This document shows positions 58,391 to 64,000 of a stretch of DNA of 64,000 nucleotides, piece by piece. The notes under the pieces are model-generated. The model saw only the letters and a program-made list of their open reading frames with translations, was not told where the DNA came from and did no database searches. The DNA is from Oscillospiraceae bacterium (GTDB lineage: Bacteria > Bacillota_A > Clostridia > Oscillospirales > CAG-272). Each line of letters starts with the position of its first letter. Positions within the stretch are counted from its first letter, which is position 1. The translations under genes and the position numbers were made by a program. The stretch spans positions 1-64,000 of the forward strand of contig SVSO01000001.1 of the NCBI GenBank assembly GCA_015064195.1, in the 5' to 3' direction.

Positions 58391-59871
58391 TATTCACCCT
58401 TGAAATAATTGATAACGGTTTCGTAATGTGCAAGGATCGCACTTTTTTTGCTTGCCCATGTGGATTCGAAGTTTGTATTTCCCGCACTCACGAGGATCTC
58501 AAGCAGGAATGACGCGCCCTTCCAGTTGTCATATACATATCCCATGTCAAATACACGATTTTCAACAAGAAGATCCAGAATCTGCACAGACACTTCATCC
58601 CGCGCGCCTTTCACCTTCAGCGCAACATCATAATAGGCGGGAACAACCTGTTTATAGCTCTCCGCGCACAATGCTTCTGTAACAATTCCCACCATCTCGG
58701 TATCGGTTACGGTAACCGGAACTCCCAGCACACTATGAGATCCATCCACCATCGTCATGTAGCTCTTCTGATTCTCATCCCATTTCGGATACGGAAGGAT
58801 GCTGTATTCGTCCTCCATCTCACGGAAATGCGATACCGATTGGCTGATTGCACCGGCGGCAAAAACGGTTTTCGACTGCGCAAACATATCGCGCGGATAA
58901 GCATACGCGCCGTCTCCCGCCTCGTTTTTGTAGCTCAGATCGAAGCTGATTCCGCTGTTGTCCTTTGTCATGTTTACAATCTTTGTTACAATGTCATTGA
59001 TTTTCTCGCTGTGGTAGGTCACGATTAGACCTTCTGCCGGATCATTTGTAATGATCGGATTATCGAATGCCCAGAGAAATGCGTTTGAACTGGAGGACGA
59101 ATTGATGCACCAGCCGTAAAAATCATCCTGATCTTCCACTGCATTGCTGTTTACATCCTGATAAATATCTTTTGTCAGTCCGATGATCTCGTCGATGGTC
59201 CAATTGCCATCCAATACCGTCTCGCGAACATCGGGAAGACCGTAATCCTCAGCAAGGCGCATATTTGCATAGACGCAGTATGTATTCTGCAGCGCGCTCA
59301 GTGCAAAATCTCCGATGGCAAGCGGGCAGAAGCCGTTGTAGGTCAGCGTTTCGATGTTTGCCTTTGCCCACCATGGCTTGGAAAAATCCACGTTTGGTAT
59401 GTTGTACCAGTTCAGCAGCTCGCCGTTCAGAGCGGATGCCGAAAATGCCACCACATGGCCGCTGACAAGCTGGTATTCGTCGTCACCTGCCTGTACATTA
59501 CCGGAAACCTGCTTGACCAGTGTTCTGTGATCCGGCGCAGTCACAATATTAAGCTCAACGCCGAATCGCTCCTCAACCATGCGATTCCGCTCAAAAATTG
59601 CATCATCGACCACATCGCCGGTTGTTGCCTCGAGATCCAGAAACTGTTCCTTGCTTTTTTCACCCAGTATAGTAAAGGTGGTTCCGTTGAAGTTCTTTTT
59701 CGGCAGCTCATCCTCCACCATTTGGCGGGCATCCACACTTTCAGTCGTTTCGGCAGCAGTCGTGTCCGGGCTGATCTGCGATGATTCGGGCGCATCCGTG
59801 CCTCCTGCACAGGACACCGCAGAAAGAAGCATAGAAAGAAACAGAACCGCTGAAATAGTTTTCTTTTTCAT
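58390..59871 (-). CDS. Extracellular solute-binding lipoprotein (paralogue 4)
   Basis: 493 aa, ATG after GAGGTGACTGCATATT. Signal ending AVSC (Cys21), Ser/Thr linker, then NFNGTTFTILGEK, TGDVVDDA, VEERFGV, KPWWAKA and ILPYPKWDE. A possible Ca-binding loop lies near NSNAVEDQDD. Same layout as the other paralogues but with a more divergent N-terminal core. No permease adjacent; divergent from an AraC gene at 60006. Confidence 0.85.
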   Translation of the reverse strand: MKKKTISAVLFLSMLLSAVSCAGGTDAPESSQISPDTTAAETTESVDARQMVEDELPKKNFNGTTFTILGEKSKEQFLDLEATTGDVVDDAIFERNRMVEERFGVELNIVTAPDHRTLVKQVSGNVQAGDDEYQLVSGHVVAFSASALNGELLNWYNIPNVDFSKPWWAKANIETLTYNGFCPLAIGDFALSALQNTYCVYANMRLAEDYGLPDVRETVLDGNWTIDEIIGLTKDIYQDVNSNAVEDQDDFYGWCINSSSSSNAFLWAFDNPIITNDPAEGLIVTYHSEKINDIVTKIVNMTKDNSGISFDLSYKNEAGDGAYAYPRDMFAQSKTVFAAGAISQSVSHFREMEDEYSILPYPKWDENQKSYMTMVDGSHSVLGVPVTVTDTEMVGIVTEALCAESYKQVVPAYYDVALKVKGARDEVSVQILDLLVENRVFDMGYVYDNWKGASFLLEILVSAGNTNFESTWASKKSAILAHYETVINYFKGE

Positions 59872-59920
59872 AATATGCAGTCACCTCATTATTTTTTTAA
59901 CACAATCGCTCAGATGACAC

Positions 59921-59949
59921 TTTACAATTCGCTTGGATTGTGATATAAT
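59921..59949 (+). promoter_or_regulatory. Promoter of AraC regulator 4
   Basis: TTTACA (59921-59926), 17-nt spacer, TATAAT (59944-59949), the same elements as the paralogous promoter at 57444. Confidence 0.78.
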
Positions 59950-60005
59950 GATAACATAATTTTACTCACTTGTATATCATATTCATTCATTATCAGGAGT
60001 TATAT

Positions 60006-60863
60006 ATGACAATTCCAACCGATAAGTTTATAAATATGACCGGCAATATCACCGGTGTCACCGATCATCCCTTTGTGGTCACACATACGCACACCACCGG
60101 ACACAAAATGCCATATCTTCATTGGCACTCACATTATGAAATGCTGATCATTCCCCACGGGAAGGTGGAGCTCATCAACAACAATACCCGCATCAAAAGC
60201 GCAAAGCCGCTTGCTGTCATCCACTGTCCCTACACACTGCATAACATGAATGCCGATGAAAGCAGTGTTTATGAGCGGTACATGATCACCTTCGCAAAAG
60301 AGACCATCCGGAAATTCACGCCGGAAACGCTGAACCTGCATCCGCTGCATCAGGCAAGTCTGGTATATGCTGAGCCGGATAAGAGCGAGATTGAGGAATT
60401 GTCAGATTATTCCGAACGGCTGAAGACGTATATCCGGAATGACGAAACCATGAGTGCGCTTCTGATTGCTGCGATTCTGCGCCGCATTGTGATGATCTGT
60501 GAGAGTGGGCGCGGCGAAATCGTCCAAACCAACATTTCTTATATTCAGAATGTACTCAATTACATATCGGATAATATCCACCAGCCGATAACCGCCGCCG
60601 ATCTTGCCGCAATGAATGATGTAGGCTTAACAAAATTCCACGCAGATTTCAAATCCACAGTGGGAAAAACTTATAAGCAGCACCTCACCGATCTGCGCCA
60701 GACTTACGCCCGCCAGCTGCTGGAATCGGGGGAGAGCATCATCAACACCTCCATCGAATGCGGCTACTCCAGCGAATCCCATTTCATCAAAGCCTTCCGC
60801 GAATATTGGGGAATCACGCCGGGGGAATTTGTTCACTCCGGGCTGACAGAAAAATCCCGCTGA
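60006..60863 (+). CDS. AraC family regulator (paired with lipoprotein 4)
   Basis: 285 aa, ATG 6 nt after CAGGAG. Cupin domain: LHWHSHYEMLIIPHGKVEL and AVIHCPYTLHNMN. DNA-binding domain: ITAADLAAMNDVGLTKFHADF and INTSIECGYSSESHFIKAF. It is a clear paralogue of the regulator at 57538, moderately diverged until the C-terminal third of the DNA-binding domain, where the genes become almost identical. Likely target is lipoprotein gene 58390. Confidence 0.88.
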   Translation: MTIPTDKFINMTGNITGVTDHPFVVTHTHTTGHKMPYLHWHSHYEMLIIPHGKVELINNNTRIKSAKPLAVIHCPYTLHNMNADESSVYERYMITFAKETIRKFTPETLNLHPLHQASLVYAEPDKSEIEELSDYSERLKTYIRNDETMSALLIAAILRRIVMICESGRGEIVQTNISYIQNVLNYISDNIHQPITAADLAAMNDVGLTKFHADFKSTVGKTYKQHLTDLRQTYARQLLESGESIINTSIECGYSSESHFIKAFREYWGITPGEFVHSGLTEKSR

Positions 60864-60890
60864 CCGTATGGTCAGCGGGATCGTTTTATT
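60854..60890. terminator. Bidirectional terminator between AraC 4 and isomerase gene
   Basis: 12-bp stem ATCCCGCTGACC / GGTCAGCGGGAT, loop GTAT, tail CGTTTTATT; it includes the AraC stop codon. Confidence 0.9.
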
Positions 60891-61645
60891 TAGTCCATCA
60901 GATTGGCTTTGATGTATTCTGCGCTGAACTTCAGGCTGTCAAAGGGATCGCCGGGGCAGGTATCCTGCTCGACAACATAATACTTGACGCCGGCCTTTTC
61001 AGCGGTCTCGATGATGCCCTTCCACCAGAGGTTGCCGTGTCCGATCTCGGTGATGAACGGACCGTTTTCGTTTCTGCCCATATCTTTGAGGTGCAGAATG
61101 TCGATTCTGCCTGCCAGCTTCTCGATCCAATAGCGAACATCGCCGCCGCCGTGCTGTACCCAATAGGTATCAAGCACGAAGGAGGTCTTCTTGGGATCAA
61201 GTCCTTCCACCAGCATATCCATCATGGTCTTGCCGTTATCCAGCAGCATGAACTCATGGCTGTGGTTGTGGTAGGTGAACTTCATACCTTCTTCATATGC
61301 TCTGTCAGCGATCTTGTTGGCCTGCTCGATGAATTTCTCAACACCTGCAGCGCCTTCCTTCTGTGCATGGCAGCCGCCGATACCCATATTGGTGGTGCCA
61401 AGTGCCTTGTGAGCGGCGATGGCAAGTTCCACATCGTTCAGGCAAATGCCGTCGTGCGTACCGCAGATTTCGATGCCTTCTTCTCTGGCGATCTGACCGA
61501 ATTCCTCGTAGGGGATCTGGCAGCCTGCAGTCTGGCCAACTTCGTAGCCAAGCTCACGGAGCTTCTTGAAGGATGCACGGATATTTTCCGCGGTATCCAT
61601 GGTGTTGCGGATGGTGAACAGCTGTAAACCCAGTTTCTTGATCAT
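60890..61645 (-). CDS. Sugar phosphate isomerase/epimerase (TIM barrel)
   Basis: 251 aa, ATG after AAAGGAGTATACAATC. Strands with metal ligands: LGLQLFTIRN, GTHDGICLND, FTYHNHSHEF, SFVLDTYWVQHGGGD, HLKDMG and VVEQDT. This pattern fits the IolE/IolI/YcjR-type branch that acts with Gfo/Idh dehydrogenases on 3-keto-sugars or inositols. Third gene in the GH36-Gfo/Idh-isomerase operon. Confidence 0.86.
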   Translation of the reverse strand: MIKKLGLQLFTIRNTMDTAENIRASFKKLRELGYEVGQTAGCQIPYEEFGQIAREEGIEICGTHDGICLNDVELAIAAHKALGTTNMGIGGCHAQKEGAAGVEKFIEQANKIADRAYEEGMKFTYHNHSHEFMLLDNGKTMMDMLVEGLDPKKTSFVLDTYWVQHGGGDVRYWIEKLAGRIDILHLKDMGRNENGPFITEIGHGNLWWKGIIETAEKAGVKYYVVEQDTCPGDPFDSLKFSAEYIKANLMD

Positions 61646-61668
61646 GATTGTATACTCCTTTAATAAAA

Positions 61669-62712
61669 TTAGTCAAAATAGATGGTCTTGCCGGTCTTTG
61701 CCGACTCGTAGATGGCGTTGACGATGCGTACGCTCTTGATGGCTTCCATGGGCAGGATCTGGGGATCTTTGCCCTCGATGATGGCATCCAGAATGTTTTC
61801 CACCATGGATGCATGGCCGGTGATGAGCGTGGGATCGTTCTTCTCGGCGATGCGGTTGCCGCCGCCGTACTTCTCCAGCATCTCTTCCTCTTCCTCATCC
61901 TCGTCGTCTGCATCGCGCAGCTTCCAACGCTTGAGGATATCCGCGTCTGCCTCGATGGTGCCGCCGGTACCGTACAGCTGAATGTCAGTGCAGATGCCCG
62001 GATATGCGCAGGTGGTGGATACAAAGGTAGCCGCCGCGCCGTTTTTGAAGGTGATGACCGATGCGGTCATATCTTCCGTCTCGATATCGTGATTGTAGAT
62101 GCCCATGGTGGAGTGAACGCTGGTCACTTCGCCGCACAGCCACTGCATCAGGTCAACGGTATGTACCGCCTGATTCATCAGCGATCCGCCGCCGTCCATG
62201 TCCCATGTGCCGTGCCAGCCCTCGTAGTAATGCGCATCGCGATACCACTTGACTGCGAAGGTCGCCAGCACCAGCTTACCGAGACGACCGGCATCCAGTG
62301 CTTCCTTGATAGGCTTCATCACGCAGTTGTTGCGGTTCTGATGGATGACGCCGGCGATCTTGCCAGTGCGGACGCGGGCTTCCTCGATTTTGAGAGCTGC
62401 TTCCACGGTGATGTCGATGGGCTTTTCCACCAGCACGTGCTTGCCGGCCTCCATCGCCTTGACCGCGAATTCCGCGTGCATGGCGCTGGGCAGGCAGATA
62501 CTGATGACATCGATCTCGGCATCCTTCAGCATCTCGTCAAATTCAAGATAAGTCTTGGTGCCGGGATACCGCTCCACGACCTTATCCATTTTTGCCTGAA
62601 TCAGATCGCAGACCGCAACCAGCTCGCATTTTTTCGATGCCGCAGCAGCGTCAACGTGCGCCTTGCCGATACCCAGACCGACAACGGCGTAACCGATTTT
62701 TCCATTTTTCAT
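61669..62712 (-). CDS. Gfo/Idh/MocA family oxidoreductase with acidic insert
   Basis: 347 aa from the ATG at 62712, 9 nt after AAGGAG; an ATG at 62718 is only 3 nt away. Rossmann start GYAVVGLGIGKAHVD, LVEKPIDI (EKP Lys near residue 98), GGGSLMNQAVHTVDLMQWL. A run of acidic residues, RDADDEDEEEEEMLEKYGGG (near residue 258), lies in the C-terminal domain and is unusual for the family. It probably oxidises a sugar released by the GH36 enzyme upstream. Confidence 0.87.
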   Translation of the reverse strand: MKNGKIGYAVVGLGIGKAHVDAAAASKKCELVAVCDLIQAKMDKVVERYPGTKTYLEFDEMLKDAEIDVISICLPSAMHAEFAVKAMEAGKHVLVEKPIDITVEAALKIEEARVRTGKIAGVIHQNRNNCVMKPIKEALDAGRLGKLVLATFAVKWYRDAHYYEGWHGTWDMDGGGSLMNQAVHTVDLMQWLCGEVTSVHSTMGIYNHDIETEDMTASVITFKNGAAATFVSTTCAYPGICTDIQLYGTGGTIEADADILKRWKLRDADDEDEEEEEMLEKYGGGNRIAEKNDPTLITGHASMVENILDAIIEGKDPQILPMEAIKSVRIVNAIYESAKTGKTIYFD

Positions 62713-62737
62713 CTTCATAAACTCCTTTTGGGAAAAA

Positions 62738-64000
62738 TTATTCAACACGATTAAAGGTCATGACCTTGCTCGCATAGTCGCCGACCAGCGAGAGCTTCAC
62801 GCCCACATTCATCAGTGCCGCACCGGTCATGCGGAGACTGCCGCATTCATATACGGCATCCGGCACCAATCCGCGCATCCGGAAGCGGGGCATATGCTTA
62901 TCCCATTGATGCATTCCGTGACCAAAAGCAAACACGGTGAAGGTGCTCCGGTCGCGGCGGCAGTATTCAAACACGGCGTAAGGATGCTCAAACGCAGATG
63001 CGATGCGGTAGACATACGCATCCTGCAATCCCGCGCGGATGGGCTTGAACCGCTCCGTTGCCGCCTTCAGCTGATCCAGCTCCTCATCGGGGGCTTTCAG
63101 AAGGTCGATGCCGATGCTCATGGAGCCGGTCATACCCAGGTTGATCCGGTAATCCAGCGGAACGCGGCGGCCGTTCATATAGTAGGGAGACGGCGCGATG
63201 TTGCCTGCACCGCCTGCCAGCTTCGGCACAAAGAAGGTGGTAAAGCCTTCGTGGAGCTGCATGACATCGACGGGGTCTGCGTTGTCGGAGCGGTTGGTAC
63301 GGTCGGCCATGGGGACCATGCCGAAATCCGCACGTCCGCCGCCGGAAGCGCAGTTTTCAAGCAGCAGATCCGGGAAGCGCTCATTGAGATGCGCCCAGAT
63401 GCGCATGACATTTTTGATATAGTTCACGCAGACGCCGCGATCCCGGGCATACAGTCCGATCTCGCTGACATTGCGGTTCATATCCCATTTTAAATAGTCC
63501 AGCTTCGCGCTGATGATCAGATCGTCCAGCCATCCGATGGCCCAGTCGGCGATCTCATCCCGGGACAGATCGAGGATGCACTGACTGCGGGACAGACTGC
63601 GCTTCCGGTTCGGCTCGGAAAGGATCCAGTCGGGATGCGCACGGTAAAGCTCGCTGTCGGGATTGACCATCTCCGGTTCGACCCACAGACCGAACAGCAA
63701 TCCGGCATCGTGACACGCATCGGCGATCACGCCAAGCCCTCTCGGGAACCGTGCGGGATCGGCGATCCAATCACCAAGCCCGGCCTTCTCTCCGACACGC
63801 TTCGGCATCCATCCATCATCAATGACAAGCAGCTCCGCACCCACATATCTGACCTTGGGAATGAGAGCGATGAGCTTTTCTTCGGTCACGTCAAACTCAT
63901 AGGGATACCACGAGTTGGAAATGATGGGGAAAATGCCGTGGGCTTTATCTTTTTTATCGCCGCGGGGCAGAATGTGGTCAAACTGCCAGTCGTAGAAGAC
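62738..64000 (-). CDS. Alpha-galactosidase, GH36 (5' end outside window)
   Basis: 420 visible residues; the frame is open to the window edge. NSWYPYEFDVTEEKL, LLVIDDGWM, FGLWVEPEMVNPDSEL, the nucleophile Asp in YLKWDMNR and the acid/base Asp in RSDNADPVD mark GH36. It removes alpha-galactosyl units from raffinose-type sugars or galactomannan. No signal peptide can be judged, since the N-terminal third is missing. First visible gene of the operon ending at 60890. Confidence 0.94.
   Translation of the reverse strand, partial: VFYDWQFDHILPRGDKKDKAHGIFPIISNSWYPYEFDVTEEKLIALIPKVRYVGAELLVIDDGWMPKRVGEKAGLGDWIADPARFPRGLGVIADACHDAGLLFGLWVEPEMVNPDSELYRAHPDWILSEPNRKRSLSRSQCILDLSRDEIADWAIGWLDDLIISAKLDYLKWDMNRNVSEIGLYARDRGVCVNYIKNVMRIWAHLNERFPDLLLENCASGGGRADFGMVPMADRTNRSDNADPVDVMQLHEGFTTFFVPKLAGGAGNIAPSPYYMNGRRVPLDYRINLGMTGSMSIGIDLLKAPDEELDQLKAATERFKPIRAGLQDAYVYRIASAFEHPYAVFEYCRRDRSTFTVFAFGHGMHQWDKHMPRFRMRGLVPDAVYECGSLRMTGAALMNVGVKLSLVGDYASKVMTFNRVE

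Overview
The window looks like a chromosomal segment of a spore-forming, low-redox Clostridia bacterium, most likely of the Oscillospiraceae/Ruminococcaceae type. The evidence is a GC-moderate genome with Firmicutes-style signals: strong AGGAGG ribosome sites, many TTG starts, TTGACA-N17-TATAAT promoters often preceded by TGG, a Gram-positive LexA box, a T-box on pheS, class B sortase, lipobox lipoproteins and a possible sigma-E promoter on a site-2 protease gene. No rRNA, tRNA, CRISPR array, transposase or complete prophage was seen.

Layout. 1-2840: the end of a Cys-rich repeat lipoprotein and the first solute-binding lipoprotein/AraC pair. 2890-8585: cysK, a GH99-like (WbsX) protein, a methyltransferase, gap with an operator-rich leader, and two small envelope or cytosolic genes. 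8623-12030: a MATE exporter, a mini-protein/M50 protease pair and an ArsR-DUF2087 operon. 12300-18506: a PocR-AraC regulator followed by a corrinoid protein and four proteins of the uroporphyrinogen decarboxylase (URO-D)/MtbA superfamily, probably a corrinoid methyl-transfer or demethylation system of unknown substrate. 18546-21876: tatD and the second lipoprotein/AraC pair. 21927-27381: metG, nagA, an rRNA/tRNA methyltransferase and the infC-rpmI-rplT operon with its leader and AUU start. 27481-31601: a hypothetical protein, an AraC regulator divergent from a secreted CBM9-like protein, GNAT and a membrane protein. 31729-37939: lexA, an ABC-F ATPase, a glycosyltransferase, a methyltransferase, prfB and a small membrane protein. 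37992-45496: a second small Cys/acidic membrane protein, a Gfo/Idh oxidoreductase, an srtB-rlmA-GT2-redox protein operon and ahcY. 45688-49474: sugar-acid or inositol-like catabolic genes (Gfo/Idh and TIM-barrel isomerases) with an AraC regulator. 49527-50657: a small AT-rich island with a phage-type repressor circuit. 50700-55827: pheS-kinase-MBL-pheT under a T-box. 55924-60863: two adjacent lipoprotein/AraC pairs. 60890-64000: TIM-barrel isomerase, Gfo/Idh and GH36 alpha-galactosidase (cut by the window edge).

How the genes work together. The accessory content is dominated by carbohydrate sensing, capture and breakdown: seven AraC-type regulators, four paralogous solute-binding lipoproteins without any permease beside them, three Gfo/Idh oxidoreductases, three TIM-barrel isomerases, NagA, a GH99-like protein, a CBM9-like surface protein and GH36. 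The most unusual blocks are the corrinoid/URO-D operon, the four permease-less lipoprotein/AraC pairs (two of the regulators share a nearly identical 159-bp 3' segment), the sigma-E-like mini-protein/site-2 protease pair, the small repressor-controlled island and the convergent pair of DACC-motif mini membrane proteins. All functional assignments come from reading the sequence and family knowledge; no database search was run.
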